Source: Arthrobacter sp. FW305-BF8 (GTDB taxonomy: Bacteria > Actinomycetota > Actinomycetes > Actinomycetales > Micrococcaceae). From it: DNA of 64,000 nt. The notes beneath the pieces are model-generated. The model saw only the letters and a list, made by a program, of their open reading frames with translations, searched no databases and was not told the DNA's origin. Every line of letters begins with the position of its first letter. The stretch's first letter is position 1. Positions 28,154-36,321 of the stretch are shown here, in pieces. The stretch lies in contig NZ_CP084561.1 of the NCBI RefSeq assembly GCF_021789315.1, positions 2,480,001 through 2,544,000 of the forward strand. The letters run 5' to 3'. Position numbers and translations under genes: made by a program.

Positions 28154-29443
28154 GTGTCTAATCTGAGCGCTGACTATGAAATCCGTCGGTTCCAAGCGGC
28201 TGCCACAGACGATCCTGCATACGCGGAGTCGGTTGCCTGGATGCGGGCGGTAGCCTTCGGCATCCACGATGCCCGGCGCAGCGATGAACGGGTGGACAAA
28301 AGCATCGAGCTGCAGCGCACGGACGGGCGCGTCCTGACCGGGGTGTACCAGGTTGGAACGGTGGCCGGTCACTCACTCGGAGCGGACGTGCCCGTTGCCA
28401 CCTTCGGGACCATGACCAAGACGCTGAACATCGGCTTTGGCCGGTTGCTGGACACCCGGCTGGTGACCGCCGTGACGGTCCGCACTTCACACCGGCGCCG
28501 CGGCCTGCTGCGCCGCATGATGGGGGAGGCCCTGGCCCGGGAGGAAGGCCTGGCGATGGCAGCGCTCACGGCGTCCGAGGCCTCGATCTATGGCCGGTTC
28601 GGGTTTGGCGTGGCCACGTCCGAGCAGGGCCGTGAAGATGGACACCACGGCGGGTTTCCGGCTCAACCACACCCCGGTGGGCAGCGTCGAGGTGGCCGAC
28701 CCCAAAGTGCTGCTGGACCTGGCTCCGGAGGTCTTCGACCGCCTGCACCGCAGCACGCCCGGATCCATCGGCCGGCACGAGTTCTACCGGCAGTTCGCCT
28801 CGGGATCCGTCAGCCGCGACGGGGGCGAAGACCCGAAGGTCAAGGTGGCGTTGCACTACGGGCCGGCGGCGACGTGGACGGCTACGTCTCGTACAGGTTT
28901 GCCGGCTGGTCCAGCACCCCGTACACCATGGAGGTGGTGGACCTGGTCGCGGCGACAGGAGCGGCGTACCTCGAGCTGTGGCAGTACCTGGCCGCCATCG
29001 ACCTGGTGGACCGGATCACCTGGGAGGAAGCGCCGGTGGACGATACGCTGCGGTGGGCCCTCGAGGACGCGCGCTGCGTGGAGGCCTCGGAAGCGCGGGA
29101 CATGCTCTGGCTGCGGATCCTCGACGTGAAGCGGGCCCTGGAAGCCCGCCACTACCCGGCCGACGGGCGGCTGGTGCTGAATGTCGCCGACTCCCTCGGC
29201 CTGACCGGCGGCACCTTCACCGTGGACGCTGAGGGCGGCGGCGCTGTGGTCACCTCCGGAGGCGGCGGCGCGCCGGACCTCGAGCTGGATGTCGCGGCGC
29301 TGTCCGCCATCTACCTCGGTGGAGTCAGCCCCGTGACCTTGGCGGCGTCGGGACGCATTCTGGAGCACACGCCGGGCGCGGCGTTCCGCGCCGCCCGCAT
29401 GTTCGCCGTCGAACGTCCGCCGCACTGCCTGACGCATTTCTAG
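28154..29443 (+). CDS. Eis-like GNAT N-acetyltransferase with two compensating frameshifts
   Basis: The frame is open for 429 residues and both ends fit the Eis family (GNAT plus a second GNAT-like and an SCP2-like domain). The N-terminus has VTVRTSHRRRGLLRRMM, the acetyl-CoA loop. The C-terminus ends in Phe, as the catalytic carboxylate of Eis does. Between about 28626 and 28862 the conserved protein continues in the next frame instead (VKMDTTAGFRLNHTPVGSVE through DPKVKVALHYGP), while the nominal frame gives a Pro/Gly/Arg-rich nonsense stretch of about 80 residues. A +1 near 28622-28632 and a -1 near 28860-28865 cancel. Either two indel errors or a damaged gene; as written the middle domain is scrambled. 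Confidence 0.78.
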   Translation: MSNLSADYEIRRFQAAATDDPAYAESVAWMRAVAFGIHDARRSDERVDKSIELQRTDGRVLTGVYQVGTVAGHSLGADVPVATFGTMTKTLNIGFGRLLDTRLVTAVTVRTSHRRRGLLRRMMGEALAREEGLAMAALTASEASIYGRFGFGVATSEQGREDGHHGGFPAQPHPGGQRRGGRPQSAAGPGSGGLRPPAPQHARIHRPARVLPAVRLGIRQPRRGRRPEGQGGVALRAGGDVDGYVSYRFAGWSSTPYTMEVVDLVAATGAAYLELWQYLAAIDLVDRITWEEAPVDDTLRWALEDARCVEASEARDMLWLRILDVKRALEARHYPADGRLVLNVADSLGLTGGTFTVDAEGGGAVVTSGGGGAPDLELDVAALSAIYLGGVSPVTLAASGRILEHTPGAAFRAARMFAVERPPHCLTHF

Positions 29444-29447
29444 CGCT

Positions 29448-29477
29448 TTGACCCCGGTTGGCGCTTGCCACTAGAAT
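29448..29477 (+). promoter_or_regulatory. Promoter for rpsA
   Basis: TTGACC at 29448-29453 and TAGAAT at 29472-29477 are 18 nt apart, the best sigma70-type match near this gene. Transcription would start near 29485, leaving a leader of about 150 nt. Confidence 0.6.
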
Positions 29478-29484
29478 AAACGGG

Positions 29485-29588
29485 CGTGTACTACGTGCAC
29501 GTTTTTTCTTCAATCCACAAAATCAGGATGACCAGGCACTTCCCTGCGAAGTGCCCACACCTGCGCCTGCGTTCCATAACGCAGGCGC
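29485..29588 (+). promoter_or_regulatory. Structured rpsA leader with three hairpins
   Basis: Three hairpins lie in tandem. The first is a 7-bp stem at 29485-29501 with one G-U pair and a 3-nt loop, followed by T6 (29502-29507). The second is an 8-bp perfect stem, 29535-29542 with 29548-29555. The third is an 11-bp perfect stem, 29563-29573 with 29578-29588, loop CCAT. The first could be the terminator of the gene before; the other two can only act in the rpsA mRNA and suggest autogenous or attenuation control. Confidence 0.6.
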
Positions 29589-29635
29589 GGCGGTTTGCCT
29601 GACCGACTAACTATCCACAACGGAGCCCCTACTAC

Positions 29636-31111
29636 ATGACCATCACCTCCACCGAGAAGCCCGGTACCCCCGTAGTCGCAATCAACGACATCGGTACCGC
29701 TGAGGACTTCCTCGCAGCTGTCGACGCGACCATCAAGTACTTCAACGACGGAGACCTCGTCGAAGGTACCGTCGTCAAGGTCGACCGCGACGAAGTTCTG
29801 CTCGACATCGGTTACAAGACCGAAGGTGTCATTCCCTCCCGCGAGCTTTCCATCAAGCACGACGTTGACCCCGGAGATGTCGTCTCCGTTGGCGATCAGG
29901 TCGAAGCCCTGGTGCTCACCAAGGAAGACAAAGAAGGCCGCCTGATCCTCTCCAAGAAGCGTGCTCAGTACGAGCGTGCCTGGGGCGACATCGAGAAGGT
30001 CAAGGAAGAAGACGGTGTTGTCACCGGTACCGTCATCGAGGTTGTCAAGGGTGGTCTTATCCTCGACATCGGTCTGCGCGGCTTCCTGCCCGCATCCCTC
30101 GTCGAGATGCGCCGTGTGCGCGACCTGGCTCCGTACATCGGTCAGCAGATCGAAGCCAAGATCATCGAGCTGGACAAGAACCGCAACAACGTTGTGCTGT
30201 CCCGCCGTGCATGGCTCGAGCAGACCCAGTCCGAGGTCCGCTCCACGTTCCTCAACAAGCTGGAAAAGGGCCAGGTCCGTCCCGGCGTCGTTTCCTCCAT
30301 CGTCAACTTCGGTGCCTTCGTGGACCTGGGCGGCGTAGACGGCCTGGTTCACGTTTCCGAGCTGTCCTGGAAGCACATCGACCACCCGTCCGAGGTTGTC
30401 GAAGTTGGCCAGGAAGTCACCGTCGAGGTTCTCGAGGTCGACCTGGACCGCGAGCGCGTTTCCCTGTCGCTCAAGGCTACGCAGGAAGATCCGTGGCAGA
30501 CCTTCGCCCGCACCCACGCCCTCGGCCAGGTTGTTCCGGGTAAGGTCACCAAGCTCGTTCCGTTCGGTGCGTTCGTTCGCGTCGAGGACGGCATCGAAGG
30601 CCTCGTTCACATCTCCGAACTGGCTGTCCGCCACGTTGAGCTGGCTGAGCAGGTTGTCTCCGTTGGCGACGAACTGTTCGTCAAGGTCATCGACATCGAC
30701 CTCGAGCGCCGCCGCATCTCCCTCTCCCTCAAGCAGGCGAACGAGGGCGTTGACGCCGACAGCACCGAGTTCGATCCGGCTCTGTACGGCATGGCCGCTG
30801 AGTACGACGAAGAGGGCAACTACAAGTACCCGGAGGGCTTCGATCCGGAGTCCAACGAGTGGCTTGAAGGCTACGAGAACCAGCGCGCCGCCTGGGAGCA
30901 GCAGTACGCTGACGCCCAGACCCGCTGGGAAGCCCACAAGAAGCAGGTTTCCCAGCACGCTGCCGACGACGCTGCTGCAGCAACGTCCGGTGAGAGCGAC
31001 TCCGGCACCACCAGCTACTCCTCCGAGCCGGCTGCCACCGATTCCGGTGCAGGCACGCTTGCTTCGGACGAGGCGCTTGCCGCTCTGCGCGAGAAGCTGA
31101 CCGGCAACTAA
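29636..31111 (+). CDS. rpsA: 30S ribosomal protein S1
   Basis: A 491-residue protein with four S1/OB repeats, the usual actinobacterial form. They begin near residues 38 (EGTVVKVDRDEVLLDIG), 124 (TGTVIEVVKGGLILDIG), 211 (PGVVSSIVNFGAFVDLGG) and 296 (PGKVTKLVPFGAFVRVEDG). An acidic, Ser/Ala-rich tail of about 110 residues follows. It binds mRNA on the small subunit and helps initiation. GGAG lies 10 nt before the ATG. Codon choice (many GTT, GGT, CGT) differs from neighbours, as expected for a highly expressed gene. A strong terminator follows. Confidence 0.97.
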   Translation: MTITSTEKPGTPVVAINDIGTAEDFLAAVDATIKYFNDGDLVEGTVVKVDRDEVLLDIGYKTEGVIPSRELSIKHDVDPGDVVSVGDQVEALVLTKEDKEGRLILSKKRAQYERAWGDIEKVKEEDGVVTGTVIEVVKGGLILDIGLRGFLPASLVEMRRVRDLAPYIGQQIEAKIIELDKNRNNVVLSRRAWLEQTQSEVRSTFLNKLEKGQVRPGVVSSIVNFGAFVDLGGVDGLVHVSELSWKHIDHPSEVVEVGQEVTVEVLEVDLDRERVSLSLKATQEDPWQTFARTHALGQVVPGKVTKLVPFGAFVRVEDGIEGLVHISELAVRHVELAEQVVSVGDELFVKVIDIDLERRRISLSLKQANEGVDADSTEFDPALYGMAAEYDEEGNYKYPEGFDPESNEWLEGYENQRAAWEQQYADAQTRWEAHKKQVSQHAADDAAAATSGESDSGTTSYSSEPAATDSGAGTLASDEALAALREKLTGN

Positions 31112-31138
31112 TTGCCCGGCATTAGCTAATTGCCACTG

Positions 31139-31177
31139 AAAAGGTGGCCGTCCCCGCGAGGGGGCGGCCACCTTTTT
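31139..31177. terminator. Bidirectional intrinsic terminator after rpsA
   Basis: AAAAGGTGGCCG pairs with CGGCCACCTTTT, extended inside by CCCC/GGGG around a GCGA loop. The T5 on the plus strand and A4 on the other side serve both rpsA and the convergent PfpI-type gene. Confidence 0.9.
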
Positions 31178-31202
31178 GTTTGCCGTTTCTTACTGTGGAA
31201 TG

Positions 31203-31769
31203 TCAGGCGGTCTGCCCGGCGTGCTCGCCTTCGGCGATCTCCTCGAGCACCTTGTTATTGAATGCGGGCAGGTCGTCCGGCTTCCTGCTGGTCACGAAGC
31301 CCTGGTCCACCACGACTTCCTGGTCGCTCCAGTTGGCCCCCGCGTTTCGCAGGTCGGTGGCCAGTGTGTGGTAGGAGGTGAGGTTCCTGCCCTTGACGAC
31401 GCCCGCATCGATGAGCAGCCAAGGGCCATGGCAGATAGCCGCCACCGGCTTGTGCTGTTCAAAGAAGCTGCGGGCAAACGCCTGCGCGTCCTTGTCCACC
31501 CTGAGGTGGTCGGCGTTCACCACGCCGCCCGGGATCACCAGGGCGTGGAAGTCCGCGGCGTTGGCATCCTGCAGGGTCAGGTCGACGTCGAAGGTGTCGC
31601 CCTTTTCGACGCCCTCAAAACCCTGGAGCTTTCCGCTCTTCGGAGCCACCAGGACAGGTTCGCCGCCGGCGTTCTTGACGGCGTCCCACGGGCTGGTCAG
31701 TTCGACCTGCTCCACGCCGTCCGTCAGCAGGAAGGCGACCCTCTTGCCGGTGATGTCGTACTCTGACAT
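31203..31769 (-). CDS. DJ-1/PfpI family protein
   Basis: A 188-residue class I glutamine-amidotransferase-like protein of the PfpI/YhbO/DJ-1 group, linked to protein or nucleotide deglycation and stress survival in relatives. The nucleophile elbow AICHGPWLL carries the Cys with His next to it. RVAFLLTDGVEQVELTSPWD is the N-terminal block with the conserved Glu, and ALVIPGGVVNADHLR follows. GGAGG is 4 nt before the ATG, one of the strongest ribosome sites in the window. It converges on rpsA across the shared terminator. Confidence 0.9.
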   Translation of the reverse strand: MSEYDITGKRVAFLLTDGVEQVELTSPWDAVKNAGGEPVLVAPKSGKLQGFEGVEKGDTFDVDLTLQDANAADFHALVIPGGVVNADHLRVDKDAQAFARSFFEQHKPVAAICHGPWLLIDAGVVKGRNLTSYHTLATDLRNAGANWSDQEVVVDQGFVTSRKPDDLPAFNNKVLEEIAEGEHAGQTA

Positions 31770-31858
31770 GCGTCCTCCTTTTTTCCGTGTGGTGCCTTAC
31801 ACGTCCACCCTAGAAAAGCGCAAAGTCATAAGCAAGCTGATGATTCTTTCCTGCCACG

Positions 31859-32563
31859 TCATCGCGGAACGTCAATCCACTCAGTGTCCTCGCGCTGGAG
31901 GGCTGCACTTCCGGCGGTCAGGGCAGCCAGCCGGTCGGCCGCCGCGGCCAGGTCTCCCGGCTCGTCCGGCAGCGCGAGGCGCAGGACTGTGGACTGGGTT
32001 TCGTAGCCGGTCTCCGCCATCGCATAGCCCGCGCTGCGCAGGTCGTTCTCGAGGCGCCCTGCCGCGGCGTGTGGTACCCGGACGGCACAGATGCGCAGCC
32101 GCCGGCGCTGCACCAGCGGTGCCAGTTCCAGCGCCGTCGAGACTGATTCGGAGTAGGCGCGCACCAGCCCGCCGGCTCCCAGCAGAATTCCGCCGAAGTA
32201 GCGCACTACGACGGCACTTAGGTCGCTGAGGTCCGTCACCCCGGGTGCGGTTTCGCGCCGGAGCAGGGCCTCCAGCATGGGGATTCCGGCGGTGCCGGAG
32301 GGTTCGCCGTCGTCGCTGGACCGCTGGATGTCCCGGTCCGGCCCTAGAACGAACGCCGAGCAATGGTGCCGGGCGTCATGGAACTCGCGGCGAAGGTCAG
32401 ACACCAGCGCGCGGGCATCCTCTTCGGTCCCCGCCCGCCGCAGGACGGTGATGAACCGGGAGCGCTTGATCTCGATCTCATGGCGGAAGCCGTCCCCGGC
32501 TGCCAGTGTGGTGTACGCGGATGCCCTGCTCTCTTGTTCTTGCACCGCCCAAGTGTAGGACAT
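31859..32563 (-). CDS. YigZ/IMPACT family protein
   Basis: A 234-residue protein with the UPF0029/IMPACT N-terminal domain: RHEIEIKRSRFITVLRRAG, the HHCSAFVLGPD segment, SSDDGEPSGTAGIPMLEAL and VVVRYFGGILLGAGGLVRAY. A DUF1949-like C-terminal domain follows. The role is unclear; eukaryotic IMPACT modulates Gcn2. It starts at ATG 32563; the frame is open further to 33139 but that runs through coaE on the other strand. The upstream region carries a duplicated repeat element. Confidence 0.9.
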   Translation of the reverse strand: MSYTWAVQEQESRASAYTTLAAGDGFRHEIEIKRSRFITVLRRAGTEEDARALVSDLRREFHDARHHCSAFVLGPDRDIQRSSDDGEPSGTAGIPMLEALLRRETAPGVTDLSDLSAVVVRYFGGILLGAGGLVRAYSESVSTALELAPLVQRRRLRICAVRVPHAAAGRLENDLRSAGYAMAETGYETQSTVLRLALPDEPGDLAAAADRLAALTAGSAALQREDTEWIDVPR

Positions 32564-32691
32564 GGGCCCACACCGCCAGGGGCCACGACGCCGAGGGGCC
32601 CCAATCGAGCTTGCGAGATTGGGGAGGCGGTGGATGGGCCCACGCCGCCAGGGTGTCCTGGCCGAGCGGAGCGAGGTTAGGGAGGCGGTGG
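32562..32691. repeat. Two diverged direct copies of an intergenic element
   Basis: Copy 1 is 32562-32633 and copy 2 is 32634-32691. Both begin ATGGGCCCAC, then A or G, then CCGCCAGGG, and both end GGGAGGCGGTGG. Copy 1 has an internal hairpin, CCCCAATC with GATTGGGG. They fill the whole space between the divergent YigZ gene and coaE. The sequence looks like a short dispersed repeat. Confidence 0.7.
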
Positions 32692-32695
32692 GGAT

Positions 32696-32701
32696 TAGTC
32701 T
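32696..32701 (+). promoter_or_regulatory. -10 box (TAGTCT), leaderless coaE start
   Basis: TAGTCT ends 6 nt before the GTG at 32708. Confidence 0.6.
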
Positions 32702-32707
32702 TGGGGA

Positions 32708-33943
32708 GTGCTGAAGATTGGGTTGACCGGCGGCATCGCCTCGGGGAAGTCGCTGGTGGCGACGCGCCTGGAAGAACTGGGAGCAGTGCTCGTCGATGCC
32801 GACGCGATCGCCCGTGAAGTGGTGGAACCGGGAACTCCGGGGCTGGCCGCCGTCGTGGAAGCGTTCGGCCCGGACATCCTCGACGGCGAGGGCCGGCTGG
32901 ACCGGCCGCGCCTCGGGGCCATCGTGTTCCAGGAGCCGGAACGGCGTGCCGAGCTCAACGGCATCGTGCATCCGCTGGTGCGCGAACGCGCCGCTGCCGT
33001 GATTGCGGCCGCGCCTGGGGACGCGGTGGTGGTGCAGGACATCCCGCTCCTGGTGGAAACCGGACAACAGAAGAACTTTCACCTCGTGCTGGTGGTGGAC
33101 GCGCCCGAGGATGTCCGGGTGCAGCGCATGACCGGGCACCGCGGAATGACGGAAGCGGACGCCCGTTCGCGGATAGCGGCCCAGGCGTCCCGCCAGGACC
33201 GGATTGCCGCTGCGGACGTGGTCCTTCCCAACTCCGGCACGCGTGCGGAACTGCTGGCCACGGTGGACCGTCTGTGGGAGGGGCGGCTCGTGCCCTTTGC
33301 GCGGAACATCAGCCAGGCCGCGGTGGCCGGCCGCAGCGGGGCACCCCTCCTGGTGGCCCCGGATCCCGACTGGCCGCGCCAGGCCGCCTGCCTGGCTGAG
33401 CGGCTCAAGGCCGCCGCTCCGGAGGGTTTACTGGCCGTGGACCACATCGGGTCCACGTCGGTTCCTGGCCTCGACGCGAAGGACGTCATCGACCTGCAGC
33501 TCGCGGTCGCTGATCTCGCGACGGCAGACCGGATTGCGCCCCTGCTGGGCGCCGCGGGGTTCCCGCTCTGGCCGGGCGTCCTGATGGACAGCCCCCACGG
33601 GCCCTTTGACCCCTCTGCCTGGTCCAAGCGCCTGCACGGCAACGCCGATCCGGCCCGTCCGGTGAATGTCCATGTCCGGGTGGCCGGTTCGCCGGGCTGG
33701 CGGTTTGCCCTCTGCTTCCGCGACTGGCTGCGCACCGATCCGGCGGCCCGGGAGGAGTATGCCGCGGAGAAGCACAGGGTGGCCGCCCTGCACGCCGCCG
33801 ACGCCAACACGTCCGGCTACGCGGACGACAAAGAGGCCTGGTTCCGCGACGTCGGGGCACCCGGAATGGAACGGTGGGCCGAAAGCAGCGGCTGGCACCC
33901 GCCGTCGTACGTTTCAAGCGCCGCCAGCGCGGGTCAATGCTGA
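32708..33943 (+). CDS. coaE: Dephospho-CoA kinase fused to a GrpB/UPF0157 domain
   Basis: A 411-residue two-domain protein. Residues 1-200 are dephospho-CoA kinase, the last step of CoA synthesis: the P-loop GLTGGIASGKS is at 5-15, followed by VLVDADAIAREVV and VVQDIPLLVETG. Residues about 215-400 are a GrpB (nucleotidyltransferase-fold) domain with VDHIGSTSVPGLDAKDVIDL. The same fusion is known in mycobacteria and other actinobacteria; the GrpB part is thought to assist folding or regulate the kinase. It supplies CoA, which is also the donor for the phosphopantetheinyl transferase at 39.5 kb. Confidence 0.94.
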   Translation: MLKIGLTGGIASGKSLVATRLEELGAVLVDADAIAREVVEPGTPGLAAVVEAFGPDILDGEGRLDRPRLGAIVFQEPERRAELNGIVHPLVRERAAAVIAAAPGDAVVVQDIPLLVETGQQKNFHLVLVVDAPEDVRVQRMTGHRGMTEADARSRIAAQASRQDRIAAADVVLPNSGTRAELLATVDRLWEGRLVPFARNISQAAVAGRSGAPLLVAPDPDWPRQAACLAERLKAAAPEGLLAVDHIGSTSVPGLDAKDVIDLQLAVADLATADRIAPLLGAAGFPLWPGVLMDSPHGPFDPSAWSKRLHGNADPARPVNVHVRVAGSPGWRFALCFRDWLRTDPAAREEYAAEKHRVAALHAADANTSGYADDKEAWFRDVGAPGMERWAESSGWHPPSYVSSAASAGQC

Positions 33944-33993
33944 ACCCAGTACAGCCCAAAGCGGAATGAGGAGTTCCTGTCAGTGGCCGGTTG

Positions 33994-33999
33994 TAGATT
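33994..33999 (+). promoter_or_regulatory. -10 box (TAGATT), leaderless uvrB start
   Basis: TAGATT ends 6 nt before the ATG at 34006. No LexA-like box is seen nearby, unlike uvrA. Confidence 0.6.
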
Positions 34000-34005
34000 A
34001 GATGC

Positions 34006-36126
34006 ATGAGTCTTGCGCAGGAGGTCAACCGGGTCGTCGCGCCCTTCGAGGTCATCAGCGAGTTCAAGCCGGCCGGTGACCAGCCGGCGGCCATCGCCGA
34101 ACTCACCGAACGCATCAGGAACGGTGAAAAGGACGTGGTCCTGCTTGGTGCCACCGGCACCGGTAAGAGCGCCACTACGGCCTGGCTGGTAGAACAGATC
34201 CAGCGGCCCACGCTGGTGATGGTCCAAAACAAGACCCTGGCTGCCCAACTGGCCAACGAGTTCCGCGAGCTGCTGCCCAACAACGCCGTGGAGTACTTCG
34301 TCTCCTACTACGACTACTACCAGCCTGAGGCGTATGTGGCGCAGACGGACACCTTTATCGAGAAGGACTCCTCCATCAATGAGGAAGTGGAACGGCTCCG
34401 GCACTCCGCCACCAACGCCCTGCTGACCCGCCGCGACGTGATCGTGGTGGCCACGGTGTCCTGCATCTACGGCCTCGGTACGCCGGAAGAGTACATCGCC
34501 GGCATGGTGACGCTGCGCAAGGGCGACGAAATGAACCGGGACCATTTGCTCCGGAAGTTCGTTTCCATGCAGTACGTGCGCAATGACATGGACTTCCACC
34601 GCGGCACCTTCCGTGTCCGCGGCGATACCGTGGAAATCATCCCCATGTACGAGGAACTGGCCATCCGGATCGAGTTTTTCGGTGACGAGATTGAGAACAT
34701 CCACACGCTGCATCCGCTGACCGGTGAAGTAATCCGGGACGAGGAGGAAATGTATGTCTTTCCGGCCTCGCACTATGTTGCCGGACCCGAGCGCATGGCC
34801 CGGGCAATCAAGCGGATCGAGGATGAACTCGCCGACCGGCTGAAGGTCCTGGAAAGCCAGAACAAACTCGTCGAAGCCCAGCGGCTGCGGATGCGCACCA
34901 CGTACGACCTCGAGATGATGCAGCAGATGGGCTTCTGCAACGGCATCGAAAACTACTCGTCGCACATTGACGGCCGTGCCCCCGGTACGGCTCCGCACTG
35001 CCTCCTGGACTACTTCCCGGACGACTTCCTGCTGGTGATCGATGAATCTCACGTCACCGTCCCCCAGATCGGCGCCATGTACGAAGGCGACATGTCCCGC
35101 AAGCGGAACCTGGTGGACTTCGGGTTCCGGCTGCCCTCCGCCATGGACAACCGCCCGCTCAAGTGGGACGAATTCCTCCAACGCGTAGGCCAGACGGTCT
35201 ACTTGTCTGCCACGCCCGGCAAATACGAACTCGGCAAGGCGGACGGCTTCGTCCAGCAGATCATCCGGCCCACGGGCCTGATCGACCCCGAGGTGGTGGT
35301 CAAGCCCACCAAGGGGCAGATCGACGACCTGCTGGGGGAGATCAAGACCCGCACGGAGAAGAACGAACGCGTCCTGGTCACCACGCTCACCAAGCGGATG
35401 GCGGAGGACCTCACCGACTACCTCCTCGGCCATGGCATCAAGGTGGAGTACCTGCACTCCGACGTCGACACGCTGCGGCGTGTTGAGCTCCTCCGTGAGC
35501 TCCGGATGGGTGTGTTCGACGTTCTGGTTGGCATCAACCTGCTTCGGGAGGGCCTTGACCTGCCGGAGGTCTCCCTGGTGAGCATCCTGGACGCGGACAA
35601 GGAAGGCTTCCTGCGGTCGTCAACGTCCCTGATCCAGACCATCGGCCGTGCCGCGCGCAACGTCTCGGGCCAGGTCCACATGTACGCGGATCGGATTACC
35701 GACTCCATGGCCCATGCCATCGATGAAACAAACCGGCGCCGCGCCATCCAGGTGGCCTACAACACGGAAAACGGAATCGATCCGCAACCGCTGCGGAAGA
35801 AAATCGCCGACATCACGGACCAGTTGGCCAAGGAAGACGCGGACACGGATGCGCTCTTGGGCAGCTTCGACTACGGCAAGGGCAAGCGCGGTATCACTGC
35901 GGCGGCCAAGGGCGGCAAGGCGGCCAAGAAGGGCGCTGCCACCGTCCGGGCCGACGGGCTGGCGGCGGCGCCTGCCGAGGACCTGGTGGGCCTGATCGAG
36001 CAGCTGACCGAGCAGATGCACGGAGCGGCCGCCGAGCTGCAGTTCGAAGTGGCCGCCCGGATCCGCGACGAAGTTTCCGAGCTGAAGAAGGAATTGCGGC
36101 AGATGCAGTCGGCGGGGCACGCGTAG
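34006..36126 (+). CDS. uvrB: Excinuclease ABC subunit B
   Basis: A 706-residue damage-verifying helicase of nucleotide excision repair. Walker A is GATGTGKS near residue 46. The beta-hairpin region YYDYYQPEAYVAQTDTFIEK (near 100) inserts between DNA strands. Helicase motifs include LLVIDESHVTVPQ and IQTIGRAARN. The C-terminal UVR motif (AAAELQFEVAARIRDEVSEL) binds UvrC. All three uvr genes are in this window, at separate places (uvrA at 58.7 kb, uvrC at 63.2 kb). The stop is followed at once by the promoter and riboswitch region of terC. Confidence 0.97.
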   Translation: MSLAQEVNRVVAPFEVISEFKPAGDQPAAIAELTERIRNGEKDVVLLGATGTGKSATTAWLVEQIQRPTLVMVQNKTLAAQLANEFRELLPNNAVEYFVSYYDYYQPEAYVAQTDTFIEKDSSINEEVERLRHSATNALLTRRDVIVVATVSCIYGLGTPEEYIAGMVTLRKGDEMNRDHLLRKFVSMQYVRNDMDFHRGTFRVRGDTVEIIPMYEELAIRIEFFGDEIENIHTLHPLTGEVIRDEEEMYVFPASHYVAGPERMARAIKRIEDELADRLKVLESQNKLVEAQRLRMRTTYDLEMMQQMGFCNGIENYSSHIDGRAPGTAPHCLLDYFPDDFLLVIDESHVTVPQIGAMYEGDMSRKRNLVDFGFRLPSAMDNRPLKWDEFLQRVGQTVYLSATPGKYELGKADGFVQQIIRPTGLIDPEVVVKPTKGQIDDLLGEIKTRTEKNERVLVTTLTKRMAEDLTDYLLGHGIKVEYLHSDVDTLRRVELLRELRMGVFDVLVGINLLREGLDLPEVSLVSILDADKEGFLRSSTSLIQTIGRAARNVSGQVHMYADRITDSMAHAIDETNRRRAIQVAYNTENGIDPQPLRKKIADITDQLAKEDADTDALLGSFDYGKGKRGITAAAKGGKAAKKGAATVRADGLAAAPAEDLVGLIEQLTEQMHGAAAELQFEVAARIRDEVSELKKELRQMQSAGHA

Positions 36127-36172
36127 TGTCACGTGGCGCATCGGGCACCGCCTCTAGGGTAAAGTTGAGGTC

Positions 36173-36290
36173 ACGTAGGGGAGTATCCCAAGCGCTACGA
36201 ACGTCAACACGCAGGGCACAGATGCCTTGCCGGGCGTAGCGGGCAGCCACATCAGCACAAAGTGCACAGGTTCGCCGGAGAGACTTACAC
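36173..36290 (+). promoter_or_regulatory. yybP-ykoY manganese riboswitch
   Basis: The 5' conserved block GTAGGGGAGTATC begins near 36175 and is followed by CGTCAACAC near 36201. The 3' block GCCGGAGAGACTTAC lies at 36274-36288. GTAGG and CTTAC can pair to close the multi-branch stem. These are the signature elements of the yybP-ykoY class, which binds Mn2+ and turns on exporters. It ends about 35 nt before the terC start, so control is likely by access to AAAGG at 36310-36314. TAGGGT at 36154-36159 is a possible -10. Confidence 0.85.
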
Positions 36291-36321
36291 CGGTTTTCTG
36301 TACCCTGCGAAAGGCATTTTT

